From positions 372,001-436,000 of the forward strand of contig CAJQUW010007994.1 in NCBI GenBank assembly GCA_907163375.1: DNA of 64,000 bases, given 5' to 3'. A model generated the notes under the pieces. The model searched no databases. It had not been told where the DNA came from and worked only from the letters and a program-made list of their open reading frames with translations. Positions 45,501-57,799 of the stretch are shown here, one piece after another. Source of the DNA: Prostheceraeus crozeri. Lineage: Eukaryota; Platyhelminthes; Polycladida; Euryleptidae. The translations under genes and the position numbers were made by a program. Each line of letters starts with the position of its first letter. Positions within the stretch are counted from its first letter, which is position 1.

Positions 45501-46883
45501 CATCAGTAACAAGGTTCTATATTAAATGCACATGTTTTTTGTTTTCAGCAAATACTTTTTCAGTGAGACTACTTATAAAATTGTCACACTCTGTTACATT
45601 CTATTAGCAAACTAATATGTATGCCTGAAATGTATCGCAAGATTTCAGGGAGTTGCCGCAGATCCGGAATAAAAGAGAAATATTTATTTCACAGACTAGG
45701 CATAATTGGTCGGCACCAATCGATAAGAAATCAAAGTATCGGAAAATTATAAGATGTATTATACGTGTTTGCTGCATTGTAGACCTGTAATAAGAGACAT
45801 TCATACTGCAAAAAACTGAATCTCATTATGAAAATTGCATAATTTTAAAGTGATTTAATTTAAACGCATTATAAAAGTATTTGCAATGACAGCACTGTCA
45901 TTTGGGTGCTAAATTGCAGCTGTGAGTTATAGTAATTTATCATTCGATTTTCCGTTTTGCTGCAATTCCATCAAATCTTGTGTGTTATTGTCCTGATCAA
46001 TTAGTTAAATTCAGCATGTTTGCTAATGTCTTCTTGCCATGACACAGTGACAAGGAATCATAATTAATGGAGAGGAAGTTACCTAATATGATCCAATATT
46101 TTCCAGAGGATGTTGTTGCACTTGTTTTAGTAAGTATCAAGTTTTAATACAAAGTAAACAGATTGAGATTTTACACATAAAATCGTTAAGATTTGTGAAT
46201 AGCTGTAAACAATTCCCGAACAGATAATGACATCTAATACACAGTTCCAGTGTCGCACAATGTCACAAACTGCCGATGACCTTTCTTCATCAACGCTGTC
46301 AATGATGATTTTCTCTTCGTTAAGTCATCGACAACGATGCAATTAGATTCCCGTCATTGCACAACTTTCCATTCAAATCAGCAAATTCTCTTAACGTTTA
46401 TATTAGGTATACCTTTACCAATTGCCACTGTCATTTCTGGCGATGTTTATTTGGGTAGTGTTACGAAACCGCCGTATTCATGGAGCTTAGCTTAAGTTGA
46501 ATAATCCAGGTAATGAAAAAAGACGCCAACGAGAGTCTGCGACTTTTGATTTTGTTGATCGTGTTCAACATCATCATTATCGGGAAACTTGGCCAACGAT
46601 TAGTCAGGCGTGCGAAACACTTTGATCTAACTTACGCTATCAGCTATGAGATGATCTGGAGTCTTTTTCATCAGGATCGATTTCACTTAACCGGAGAAGT
46701 GTGAATTTACATTCTGTCTTCATAGTGATTGCGCAACATCTGTGACATCGCCATTGTACTCGTATTGGTCGTCTACTTCATTATTGCATTGGAACGTCAT
46801 AAGCGGAGATTGTTATTTGACATTACGACAGATATAAGGCGGAATCTCCTACCCGGAATGTTGAATATGATACGGTCAGGTAT
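39544..46883. other. Gene-poor stretch, 39.5-46.9 kb
   Basis: AT-rich DNA with a low-complexity TAT/ATA patch at 40615-40760, and a G-run followed by CGGTACGCCCGTG at about 41140-41185 that looks like the end of a dispersed repeat. There is also a 61-base hairpin at 45393. Short open frames (for example 42181-42390, with a hydrophobic end) have no supporting features. Confidence 0.5.
45393..45453. other. Hairpin of pre-miRNA size
   Basis: ATAATGGGATGAAAGCA pairs with TGCTGTCGTCCCATTAT across a 27-base loop: 17 positions with one wobble and one mismatch. The size resembles a short pre-miRNA, but the inner part pairs poorly. It could also be a tiny MITE. Confidence 0.3.
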
Positions 46884-48272
46884 TTGACAGTCATCAGAAC
46901 AATGAACAATACAGCTATTAATGACAGTGCCATCCAACATGACCCAAGAGCAATCGCTGGAGCAATTTCATTAATTTCTGTTGGCTTCATTGCATTCATC
47001 GAAAACTCACTTGTCCTTGTCATCTTACGAAATCTCATTGTTACAATGACCCCAGATCGTTGTTTGATCGTTAATATGTGTGTAGGAAACCTTCTTTTAA
47101 CCTTGGTGGTTGTGGTCAATGGATCAGCAGTTTTTGCCGGTGGCTCTATTTGTGGTGTAGCATTTTGTCTGACGAGTGGTGGTGTGTTCCTGACATTGAC
47201 GATTTCATTGACATTTTCTACAATGATGATAACGCTTGATCGACTTTATGCGGTGGTCAAACCAATGCATTATGTGAACGTTGTGACCAGGAGAAAAGTC
47301 ATATTGGCGAATATTTTGATTTGGATTTTATCACTGTTTTTGGTTTCCGGAGTTATTGCTTCTAGTTGGTTAGTTGATGGAAGATATGCATTCGAATATG
47401 ATCCGGAAATATTTATGTGTGACTTCAAAGACACCAGTAGACGTCATGGTAAATGGACCGCGAATCATTACTTCTCTGTCCTCATGTTTACATTTTATTC
47501 TATCACTCAAATACTCATAATAACATCTTATATTAAAGTGTTCTTTGAGGCCAGAAGGACATCTTTTAAAGCTAGACGACATTCAAGCGTTAGTCAATAT
47601 AGTACTAACGGTGCTTGCTATGCTGCAGAAAACAGGGATTCAGTTGACAGATTAACTTCATTATATGATTTTCAGCAAGTCCCTAGTACCGTCGCTGAGG
47701 AGGATTCATCACCTCCCAGCCCCTCGCAGGAATCATTTGCTACAAGAAGAAGTACTATTGATGGTGTGAAAGAAATTCGAAACATAGACGGATCTACGTC
47801 AAGAGCAGGTGCAAAAATCAGCTCGAGAATAAGACGAGGAAGTGTTGCTATCATACATAGAGTTCAACAAGTCGTTCAACGTCGAGCAGAAGCGAAAACC
47901 GCCAAAACAAGTCTTATAATTGTTCTTTCCTTCATCATATTTGTATCACCTTATTATTGGGTTCAGTTTTATAGATTTTGCTTATCTGACCAGCATGTTT
48001 CAACTAATATTAGGCGAGTGAGCTTGTTTCTATTATTCTTGAACTCTGCTGTTACTCCAGCGATATATTTTTATCGTAATCAAGAAATGCGCCAAATGTT
48101 CATTTCCTTTCTGCACCAAAACTGCTGTAGGAGTGGCGGAACGACTACAGATAATAACAATAATTCCTACACCATTCATCACTCTCTTCTAAGAGCGCGG
48201 TGCTCCCATCAGTTGAAACATTTTCCGATAAAACGCCGTCCATCTGTCCGGAGTGGCATAGCAGAACTTTGA
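46884..48272 (+). CDS. Orphan rhodopsin-family (class A) GPCR
   Basis: 462 codons without an intron; the Met at 46902 (MNNTAIND) may be the real start, because it gives a short extracellular N-terminus with an NNT glycosylation site. Seven helices are visible: TM1 about 27-50 (N41 at position 1.50), TM2 61-84, TM3 95-121 (C95 disulfide, D119-R120-L121), TM4 139-160 (W147), TM5 196-219, TM6 343-362, TM7 376-396. C179 in the second extracellular loop would pair with C95. The third intracellular loop is about 120 residues, Ser-rich and basic. Unusual: position 2.50 is Asn, TM6 has FVSP instead of CWxP, and TM7 has TPxxY. Position 3.32 is Phe, so an amine ligand is unlikely. The ligand is unknown. 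Confidence 0.85.
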   Translation: MTVIRTMNNTAINDSAIQHDPRAIAGAISLISVGFIAFIENSLVLVILRNLIVTMTPDRCLIVNMCVGNLLLTLVVVVNGSAVFAGGSICGVAFCLTSGGVFLTLTISLTFSTMMITLDRLYAVVKPMHYVNVVTRRKVILANILIWILSLFLVSGVIASSWLVDGRYAFEYDPEIFMCDFKDTSRRHGKWTANHYFSVLMFTFYSITQILIITSYIKVFFEARRTSFKARRHSSVSQYSTNGACYAAENRDSVDRLTSLYDFQQVPSTVAEEDSSPPSPSQESFATRRSTIDGVKEIRNIDGSTSRAGAKISSRIRRGSVAIIHRVQQVVQRRAEAKTAKTSLIIVLSFIIFVSPYYWVQFYRFCLSDQHVSTNIRRVSLFLLFLNSAVTPAIYFYRNQEMRQMFISFLHQNCCRSGGTTTDNNNNSYTIHHSLLRARCSHQLKHFPIKRRPSVRSGIAEL

Positions 48273-49538
48273 AATTTTGATAGAAGAATATATCCCGTGT
48301 AAAAACTTTCTTCCTTCACCTACGCCTTGCAAAGATGTTGTTCGGTGATAATTTTTCAGTGCATTTCATATACTGTACTTGCTCTTTTTGTATTGTAAGC
48401 TTGAACGATTGGATCATCATTGTTAGATGTTAAAATATTCTTAATAATTTATTTGGATTTTGTAACTTTTATTTTGATATTGTTTTCAATGGATTGTGAT
48501 TTTCATGCCTCTAGTCAGTCAGAATTATTTTCTTAGTGACAGAATATCCAACATGTCTCCTATTCCAGGTAATCTCAAATATACCAAGTCCGGGACATTT
48601 GTTTTTGTAATCCACGTCAAGCCTTAGTTAGGCATACACCGCGACATCTTCAATTGCTTTCAATTGCATGCACCGCGCGATTGCTCAAAAAAGCCATTCA
48701 GTCATTCGATGTGATGCCGAGTCTCGCCAATCGGGCACATCACGATGACGAACAAAATCACATAATGCATATTTGCTAGCATTCTATCGCGATCAACGTC
48801 AGCCGGTCTCCCGTCCAGATTATCGAATCAGAATACGTGTGAAACCGGACTATCGGCTCCCAGTTTTGATCTCCGGTTATTCCGGTCTTCCGGATTATCA
48901 GATATAATTGATGTTGCGGAATTCCGCTGCCATGTTTTCTAGTCCGGATGGCAAAGTTTCTGGATTATCAGAGCCCGGATGGACGAGGCTTCACTGTGAC
49001 ATTCATTTCATCACTCAAAATGAGATATGTCATTTTTATGGTATTGATTGCACTTTTGGGGCAGACATCTTCCAGAGTATTCAGAAATGTGATATTCCTC
49101 GTTATAGACAGCTTGCCCACGTTCCTCTCAAAGATATGAAAACGTCATGACAGCTGATGTAGTTGTTGCAGATAAACAAACAGACTGTCCTGATCACAAA
49201 ATGATATTCACAGAATTTATTATAGGTAGGCCTACAACATGACATGCATTGTTCACCAGTTTATCAAGAACTTTCTCTTCCATTAGACATAAGTGCTTCG
49301 TTAGACTCTTCATGCCCAATCGTCCACTATCACAACTGCAGGAAATTATTTCATTCACAATTCATTGATGTGATCAGGGGTCATCAAAAAATTGATTACA
49401 CTGCAATTAATGGATTGCTTAGTTCAAATGTAAAAGTATTTTGACTGATTTACTTGCAATGGCATCACCACTCACCGTCGTAAGGAAAGCATTCCACAGC
49501 GATCTACAGTCAGTTTCCTAAATCGTTGCACAACAGCT
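48273..49538. other. Downstream of the GPCR, no gene seen
   Basis: A repeat-like patch at 48800-48990 contains several TCCGGATTATC(A/G) motifs in both orientations, as in ends of some pogo/Tigger-like transposons. I could not define an element. Confidence 0.35.
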
Positions 49539-49546
49539 CTTTTATC

Positions 49547-50433
49547 CTGGCTTGCCGTTGGGATTGGGATCCTAACTGGGTTCCCAATAGCTATTGGGAT
49601 TGGGCTGCCAAAATGCACCCCAATCCCAGTAGAACCCAATAAGCCCTCTCCCAACAAAAAATACATGTAGTCGTTGACATTAGTCAGTACGTTACAAATG
49701 CTTTCGGGTTGTGCTGAGCAGTTCATCTTGCTGTGTCTTCAGTCTGACCTTGCCTCTCTCGAATTCGAGCATTGAGAGCAATTTGTGTGATTCACACAAA
49801 TTGACACAGTCAGCTTTAACCCTACTCTATGGCTTTAACTTCCCTAGTTGCTAAAAATAGTGGCTTAATTCGGAGGCCTTCTTGTGCCTCGATTCGCGCA
49901 TTTGGCGTGCGCATGAGGCTTTGATTGAAACGAGCAATAATAGCATGACGCTGTACAACAGTGTCACACTACGCAGGAGCAATGGCTTCAAAAAGAGCCC
50001 GTGTGGCGAGGTGTTTATTGACACCACATTGTCCGATATATGCTTAATTAATGCCAAGTGTGATAGCTCGCACATACATATCAGCTATACACGTAGGCCC
50101 CCATAGGCTCTTTGGTGAAGGCAGTCTCGGTGCAAAGTTTAGCCATACAGCAGGCCCATTATGCACAATTGTGTAAAATCAATTAACCCCCCTATTACTA
50201 TTAAGGCCAATATAGTCCTAGTCCTACGTCCGTGGCCTTCGTCAATTCAAAAAGTATCACATATGGTTGGCCTAAGCAGTAAGCCCCGATGCACCTTGGG
50301 GTCAACTTGCGTGCGGTTTTAGCTCTAAAGCTGGCTATTGGAATTTATATTGGGATCTATTGGGATCCCAATGGAAATTGTCATTGGGATTGGGTTGGGA
50401 TTGGGCTGGAAATTCATCCCAACGGCAAGCCTG
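49547..50433. mobile_element. Non-autonomous hAT-like element
   Basis: Terminal inverted repeats of 18 bases (CTGGCTTGCCGTTGGGAT and, inverted, CAGGCTTGCCGTTGGGAT) bound 887 bp. The 8-bp direct repeat CTTTTATC lies outside at 49539-49546 and 50434-50441. An 8-bp duplication and CAGG-type end point to hAT. Many ATTGGGAT repeats sit near both ends, as expected for transposase subterminal sites. No transposase is present. Confidence 0.75.
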
Positions 50434-50574
50434 CTTTTATCTCTTGTTTATTGTCATTAAATTCAATCGTGAGTTCATAATTGATTGATTACGAAACCTA
50501 TGGGTTTGGTTAGCAGAAACACTTGGTTTAGGGAACAGTGCGATTTGCTTAATTAAATGAAGCAATTAGTGTTG

Positions 50575-53435
50575 CTTTACGTGCTTGCTTGGCGTATAAC
50601 TCGCACCACGACGGCGTAGAGCCTGCACGATGCACCACACTTCTCCATGTCGATCTTTCGGAAGTCAGCAGCGGTACGTTCTCCCAGCGAATATCGAGCT
50701 GGGCAAGATCCTTTTTGATGACATTTCACCATCTTGTGCGCGGAGCGCCTCGCGGCCGCCTCCAACCACTGCCACCAGGGTCCAAGGAGAAAACTGCTTT
50801 AGTCGGATGGCTATCGGGGAGGCGGCTCCTTGCCACGGACTGTGAGAGGTGCCAGGTCTCTGCTCCGTATAGAAGGACTGGCAGCACGGCAGCATTGTAG
50901 ATACGACATTTCGTTTTTCGGGTGATGCATCGTTCACGCCACAGTGGATTCCAGAGGAATCTCATTACTCCTGAAGTGAGACCACGACGTATGTTCACCT
51001 CACATAGAATATCCCTATTGTCGGAGACATTTGAGTCGAGGTAGACGAAAGATGACACATTTTCAACCGTGGAGCCGTTCACATTCAATGTCGGAGGAAC
51101 TGGATCCTCATCTACATGCACGAATTTTGTTTTCGCCCGATTTACCCTCAGCCCTCCTAGCTTAGCGACCTCAGTTCGTAGATGGCAAGAGATTGTCGCA
51201 GATCATCCAGGGAAAAGCCTAAGTTCACCGTGTCGTCAGCTTACTCTAAATCAGTCAATCTGACTGTAGCTACCAAATTGAAAACCAGATACTGCAGATA
51301 ATCCACATCAAATAAACGATGATGCAGTTAAATAGATCTGGGGCTGCGACACATCCCTGGCGCACTCCTGATCGAATTTCATACCAATTGGACAGCTTAC
51401 CATTGACTCGAACACAACTCTTGGATGAATCATAGATCCTCTTGAACATGTCGCAAAGCTTCCTGGGTGTCCCCAGAAGACTGAGGAATTTCCAAAGGCT
51501 TTCTCTATGGACCGAGTCAAATGCAGACTTCAGATCCATAAATGCGATAAAGAGCTGTCTGTTCTTGCGGAATTTTCTATATTTCTCGATCAAAGGGCGG
51601 ATGCATGATATTTGATCGGTGGTAGACATGTTGGGCATGAAGCCTGTTTGATGAGAACGACGTTTATCTCGGATAGCTGCCGTGGCTCTTGATGAGAGGA
51701 TGCAAGTAAACAACTTTCCAGGCAGCGACAGCAGCGTGATGCCTCTGTAGTTGTCACACACATGTCTATCGCCTTTGCACTTGCAACAGGGCAAGATGTT
51801 GCCATTTCGCCATTCTTCAGGCACCTCTTCCTTCTCCTAGACTTCGTTCATGATCGTCGCAACCCATTCCACCATAGTTTCACCGCCATACCGCCATAGT
51901 TTCATCACTAACGATTTTGCAGACACCTGACGCCTTGTTGTTGTGGAGTTTCGCTAAAGCGGCTCTGACCTCGTCTGTTGTGATAGGATAAGTAGGACAG
52001 GAAGGGTACTGGAATGTGTTGACTTCAGCAGCTTCCTGGGGGTGATAGTCTAGCGTAGGTTGGGAACAGTTGAGTAGTCCTTGGAAATACTCTGTCTAGC
52101 GCTGTCGACAATCACTGTCCTCGGTCAGAAGAAGGTCATTTCGTTCATTTACACAGTTTGGCTTACGTGTTTGAACAACCGTATCTCTTAATACATGGTA
52201 AATCTCTCCTTGATTGTTGTGAACGGCAGCATTTTCCAGCTACGTCGCCTGCTGGTCCCAAAAGTGCTCACGATCTGTACGGACAGCTTCGTTGCGGACG
52301 CGATTAAAACGGTGAAACTCTTCCGTGTGTCCATTCAAACAGGCGGCTCGTCTCTACTCAATGATTTTGAGAATTTCGGCGGAGATCCATGGCGTACTGG
52401 GAGCAGCTTTCTTATGGCCCACTACACTAACAGCAGCTTCCAAAACATTCGTCTTGAACACAGACCAACTTCTTTTGTCCTCCATCGATAACCCAGCGCA
52501 GCGATTGGAACACAAGTATGGGCCAGATGAGGATCCTCCAGACGCTTCCCTTGTATTCGTGGTTGGTACTTGTTCGTAGGGTCAGCTTTCAGTTTCAACA
52601 AATAGTGGCAACCAACATGCGATGATCTGTATTTCCGAGCTGAGCCCACGAAATACACGGCAGTTGGAAACAGATGAACTCCGACTGACGAAAATGTGAT
52701 CGAGGGCTTTGCGTGTGACACCGTCATTACTGTACCACATCCAGGAATGAATGCGGTTTCTTGGAAACCATGTATCGATTATGCAGTGATCTGTCAATGC
52801 ACATAGATCCAGAAGACGATCACCATTGTCATTCGTAATATTGTCAGCAAAGTTGTTGCCTGTGATGTGTGGCAAGAACAGATTGCGACGAGGCAGAGAT
52901 ATTGTCGTTGGCATCCAGAAGGACAATCGAGAGATTGTGACGTGGAATAGCTGCAACATGAGTGCGCAGTTCTGTTTAGAAATTTTCTCTTTCTTTTTCA
53001 GTGGCAGCATTTGTTGGAGCGTAGCCGACAATTAGACCAAGCTTGACATGACGATGATTGAGACGGGCTATGAGTAAACGATCAGAGATAGGGTGCCAAG
53101 AGATTAAGCAACGATGCACAATGGGAGAAAGTGCGAGAGCGACTCCTTTGTTTTCCAGAGCCATCCGTTGGTCCGCTCCGTAGAAAGTGATAATCTCCAG
53201 CAACTCACCAGAACCTGCTCAGCGAGCTTCGCAGAGCCCTGCAATTGACACGTGATATCTTGCTAATTCTAGGAAAGAAGACAAACTGAACCAAGCTGCT
53301 CAAGGGTCAGAACATTCCATGTCGCAATTCGTAGTTTATTCCGCAAATCCATAAATCGTGATCTTTGTACCGTTTCCTGAGGTCGATTTCCAGTAGAAAC
53401 AATCGGTGTGCAATTTCGTGCAGGATTCATCGTAA
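50575..53435 (-). mobile_element. Decayed non-LTR retrotransposon (APE-type LINE)
   Basis: Read on the minus strand. The endonuclease begins near 53432 (LRIATWNVLTL), continues with GVALALSPIVHRCLISWHPI and GLIVGYAPTNA, then NDNGDRLLDLCALTDHCIID with WYSNDGVTRKALDHIF. The reverse transcriptase has NGNILPCCKCKGD, NYRGITLLSLPGK, FMDLKSAFDSVHRESLWKFL and RSGVRQGC. The C-terminus has KCRIYNAAVLPVLLYGAETW and RRPRGAPRTRW. The pieces lie in several frames separated by stops and frameshifts, so the copy is dead. The layout fits RTE- or Jockey-like LINEs; I cannot fix the clade. Confidence 0.85.
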
Positions 53436-53520
53436 CAAAAAGGAGTTTATACTGAACAGGGTTGTTAGCCCTGCCTCAGTTAGATAGGTGATGAGGCTGC
53501 CATCTCGAACTACGATTGAA

Positions 53521-54048
53521 CCGGTGTTACGATATTCAGTTTCCCTCAGTTTTATTTTCCGATCGGAAATTGCAATCTTGGTTTTATATTCCTATTAGGA
53601 AAAAGAGTCCTTGGTCTGATTTTCCTAGTAGGAAACTTAAAACCGTAACATATACACGGTTCTAAGTTTCCGTAGTATACGTTTTCCGCAAACGTTATGA
53701 AATAGTGAACGTTCGAGGACGGAGCACCTTCAAATTGAAGGACATTAACACTGATGTTTTTTACAGAATATTGTAAATGGAGTACATCTGAAGAAGTACG
53801 AGAAATACATGTGATTTTTTTATTGAAGGGAATTTTTCCCTTGGGAAGGTAAGACAGAGGGGAAATGCATCCGATGACTTTAACAAACCTTTTTTAAACC
53901 AGCAACGCCAATAGGAAAATGAAAGAGACTAGGAAAATAAAACAGGGCACAAGGAGCATGGTTAAAATTTCCGATCAGAAAATGTATCCGAGCTTAGAAT
54001 TTCCGGTAGGAAACTGAAGCATAGGGAGAGCGAGTACTGTAACACCGG
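53521..54048. mobile_element. MITE nested next to or within the LINE 5' region
   Basis: CCGGTGTTAC at 53521-53530 and GTAACACCGG at 54039-54048 bound 528 bp. Inside are repeated palindromic motifs of the kind TTTCCnnnnGGAAA (TTTTCCGATCGGAAAT, CCTATTAGGAAA, CCTAGTAGGAAAC, TTCCGGTAGGAAAC). There is no coding capacity and I see no clear target duplicate, so the superfamily is open. Confidence 0.6.
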
Positions 54049-56190
54049 CGTCCTGTCCAGCCGGGAACAGTCGTGTGAACGCCGTTGACCAAAAGTGTTA
54101 TCCGCATTCCTGGTTAAGACCACCTGGGTAATCGCGTGCCACCGGGTTTGAAGAGTTTTCCATCTCCTGAAGGGATCGTTTAGTTACTATCGGCATTAGA
54201 AGACAGTATCCAGGTGTCCAGCAAAGGCTGGATCTTGAGAACACGAGGACGTACAACCTAATACCCCCAGTCTCATCTGTCCCGTCATCAGTGAATCTTG
54301 TCGGTCTCACCAATAATGCAAAATTGAAGTGTGTCAGTGAACAGATGGGCCGATCATGATAAAGCTTACTTATTCGTGGAACTGATAACACCAGCATTCT
54401 TTTTAACACAAACTCGAAAGCGTCAAGGTTTGTTGTTGAGTTGTGTGCAGTTGACCGCTAGAAACATTGTTAACGCGAAAGTATCGTAAAATTAGTTAAA
54501 AATGTAAATTGAATGAAATTTCACAAATTGCTGTCCGAATTCGAAAAATTTGCATCATCTGAAAGCTTGACACGGGTTCATTCAATGGTGATTACAATAG
54601 TGGCAATCTTCATTTTCTGTATTGCGCAGTTTCGTCTGTAGGTATCGGTGAATGAATTGACCAAAAATGCATGCTTATAAGTCTGCTGACCACAACTGAT
54701 CAGTCACAAATTAAACGCTCTGCCAATTTAAATTACCAAATATAGCCTTTTACATGGTTAGTCAACTGAAATTGAGCATTTTCATCAATGAAAAAATTGT
54801 GCCAGACTCTTTCAGCAGCATTTTTCCGGTAAAAGTTATTAGTACCGGTTATTGATTGTATCTTTTTGTATATTCAGCAAACCCTAAAAATCTTGAGGAA
54901 GCTGACTGATAGCTCACGCTGTCTGTCAATTTTAATTAAAAAAGTTCAGTCGTCATCACATTTAGATCCTGCATCAAAGAAAACACTCCATTTTCTTTCG
55001 GAAGGCCTGCTGAGCACAGCTGGCCACTTAAGAAAGTAAAATGTATATCAAAGTAATCTGTGGGGCATAAGATTTCACATGGTATGTCCTTCACTAAAAT
55101 TCAACGAGGACTTCAACACGAAAATTGCATTTGAAAATGAGTTAACTTTTATGTGCCATTATTTTTGGAACGGTCTCATTTAGATACTTTGCCTGTTAGG
55201 CATATCATATTCACAACTGATCGCCTTCAGGATTCTAATCAGGAACTTTGGTGCACAACGTATTTAGTATCTCTTTTTACAATACTTTTATGACAACGCT
55301 TAAAACTATTTTGTGCCTTCATTCACTTGTTTCAATAAATGATTTACTGATTGTCACTATAATTGTGATGCATGAACTTAAGTCAATGATAAGATTTATC
55401 AGTATTCACATCCAATTAAGAATAAGTTTTATGTATTTCTTGCAATGGGTCTACTCAATATCACTGCCCAGATTAATGATAAAAGTTATGGGACTTGTAA
55501 GCACGTAGGCCAACATGCAGCCTACTTCGTTTAACTGAAATATCAGAGTGAAAAATTCGAAATCTAGAATTAGTCTATCTAAACGGTGATAATAAATTAT
55601 TGCAATTAATTGATTGCTGTCATCAAAAAATTGCAATCAAATTATAGGCGTAACTACATAATTTCAATTGGTTGAAATTAGTTTCAGTTGGTCACTCCCA
55701 TCAAATAATTGCAATTAATTGCAGCTTGAATTAATTTTTACGATAAGAGTTTTACGATAATAGTATATCTCAATAGAATAGCATGGGCTATTCAGAATTG
55801 TAGATTCATGGAAATTTAAGAATAATCTAATAAATTATTCAATGCATTTTTTGAAAAAATGTGTAGCTCATATCTATAATATCACTCATAATAACTTGTT
55901 ACATCATATGCACTATATAACTTGTATAGTTGTCACTCATAATTATTAGTATTCAAACGAAAATACGGTTGGTGAATCGACTAAAGATTAGGACATGGAT
56001 AAGGATTACCCACTCGACAACCTGCAAGTTATATAAATACATAATGTATTGCTGAAGCATACATATATATCTATCATGAGTATTCAAATCTTACTGCTTA
56101 TATGTGATTCAAAATCATCGTTAAAAACATGCAGCTCATGTCTATTATATCACTCACAATAACTTATCAGATTATACACTATAGTGTCAT
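54049..56190. other. Stretch between the MITE and the tRNA-like sequence
   Basis: 54049-54420 may be more LINE 5' sequence, but no motif proves it. 55852-55925 and 56120-56190 are direct copies of a 70-base block (GCTCATatctataatatcactc type). 55590-55740 is rich in GCAATTAATTG palindromes. No gene is seen. Confidence 0.4.
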
Positions 56191-56198
56191 ACTGTCGC

Positions 56199-56271
56199 CC
56201 GTCGATAGCTCAGTTGGTAGAGCGTTGGCCTAGAATGCCGGAGGTCGGTGGTTGAAATCCACCAAGACGCG
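56199..56271 (+). other. tRNA-like sequence (tRNA pseudogene or SINE head)
   Basis: A perfect A box (TAGCTCAGTTGG) and D arm (GCTC/GAGC) are present. The anticodon arm is TTGGC/GCCGG with loop CTAGAAT, anticodon AGA. The T arm is GGTGG/CCACC with loop TTGAAAT, so the B box differs from consensus. The acceptor pairs at only about four of seven positions, and the long variable arm expected for serine AGA is missing. It is therefore more likely a decayed tRNA or tRNA-derived repeat than a working gene. Confidence 0.5.
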
Positions 56272-56662
56272 CAGTTATTTTCCGTATGCTAAATTAATCA
56301 CGAAAATTTTGCTTTGGTTTTTGTGAACTAAAAGAATGATTTCATTATTATTTTTATCTTTACAGCGATAAATCATCAGACACGGCTTTATACAGTCTTA
56401 CCATCATGCACATTATATATCCTACTCGATTTTGGATAACTTTCTCTATGGCCTGTAATAGTTTCCGCACCTACGAATTTAAGTTAATTAAACAAAAAAT
56501 TGTCTAATCAATTTGATTGGAATGTGCTAGTTAGTCATGTTTCAACAACAATTTTAGTTCATTCAACTAAATATGCTCCCAACTGCACTCATCCTTGCAC
56601 GCGTTCCGCGAATGCATGGTGAACATTCGATGGAGCTTCAATTGCACTGCACTTTCCTCACG

Positions 56663-56917
56663 TATATAAAATGTCTTCCTTTCACAGAGTGGTTCGTTGT
56701 CTGCGCGCATTAACTTTGTTTTCAACATACATGTACATGTTACATAAATATAAAAGATGTCTGGTAGGGGTTTCGTAAAACCGAGAGTACAGCAAGCTCA
56801 GTCACCTCAAAAGTTGGTGGTCATAACATCTTAGGAAAACCTATCAATCAATATATGAGAAAGCAAAGCAATCGTCAGTTTCAGGTGCCTCAGCCTAAGA
56901 GAAGCCAAACTAAATAA
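56663..56917 (+). other. Possible small TATA-driven gene, now frame-broken
   Basis: GTATATAAA (56662-56670) is followed by an ATG at 56757. The first 25 codons start MSGRGFVKPRVQQAQSPQK. A second frame with similar basic composition (HNILGKPINQYMRKQSNRQ onward) runs to a stop at 56917; one small frame change separates them. The opening MSGRG recalls histone H4, but nothing after it does. It could be a decayed host gene or chance. Confidence 0.25.
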
Positions 56918-57780
56918 TCTTGCAGGTTGCGTGTGTCTCATGGAGGTTTACGCGACTCATCATATTTCAATATGACTTAAAGAGTAACACAACAATCATG
57001 TAAATCCAAGCAATTTGTAGCGAAGCACAAATTCCAAAAGTTTCAAGATCGCGTTTATCTTTTCTAGAGAAAAATCGTTGTTAGTTTCGGAAAATTTAGG
57101 AAAATTTCTAGTAAGGGAAGCAGCCTGCATTTTCCAGTTGAAGGCACGAGTCTTTTAACCAAATCTGATTGATTTTTGGGCTGCTTTTTAGAATTACGTG
57201 CAAACTGAAAATCACAAAAATGGAGTCACTAGGAGCTTCGGAGCAATATCAAATGCTACTTTTACCCGAGGGCTAAATAACACTTTCTCGAGGGATAGAT
57301 CATTTCGTGACATGTGAATTGCTGTGAACTTTCTTATATTAAAATCATCAGTAGCATGATGCAAGCTTGCAAAGTTTTCAATTGCGCGACTGCAATAGCA
57401 TTGGAGTCTATGCTCAACAGCTGAGACTCGGGTTTTATGTTCGTTATTCGTATCTCTTGACGATCCTGATTCAATTTCTATCGGATATCTAAGTTGATGA
57501 CACCTTTCTGTTGATCATTGAAAATCATTTTTCTTCTTTCTTTGAATATGAAGGTGCATGACATCCCGATACCAAATTCACAAAGGAAATTGATAGCAAG
57601 CAGTTGCCCTTTCAAGACGAAAATATAAATATTGGTGATAACAGAATTCACATCATTCGCCAAGTAATCTGTCCATCTTGATGGGATTTTGAGAAAGTTC
57701 CCTGTAATTTACAGTTGTACACTGCTCCATAAAGCGTACATAATCTGCAATAGTTATGTCAACTTTGACTCCGAAGTAGT
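56918..57780. other. Stretch before the satellite, no gene seen
   Basis: Unremarkable AT-rich sequence without motif support for a gene or repeat. Confidence 0.4.
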
Positions 57781-57799
57781 AAGCAAGTGACAAACACTC

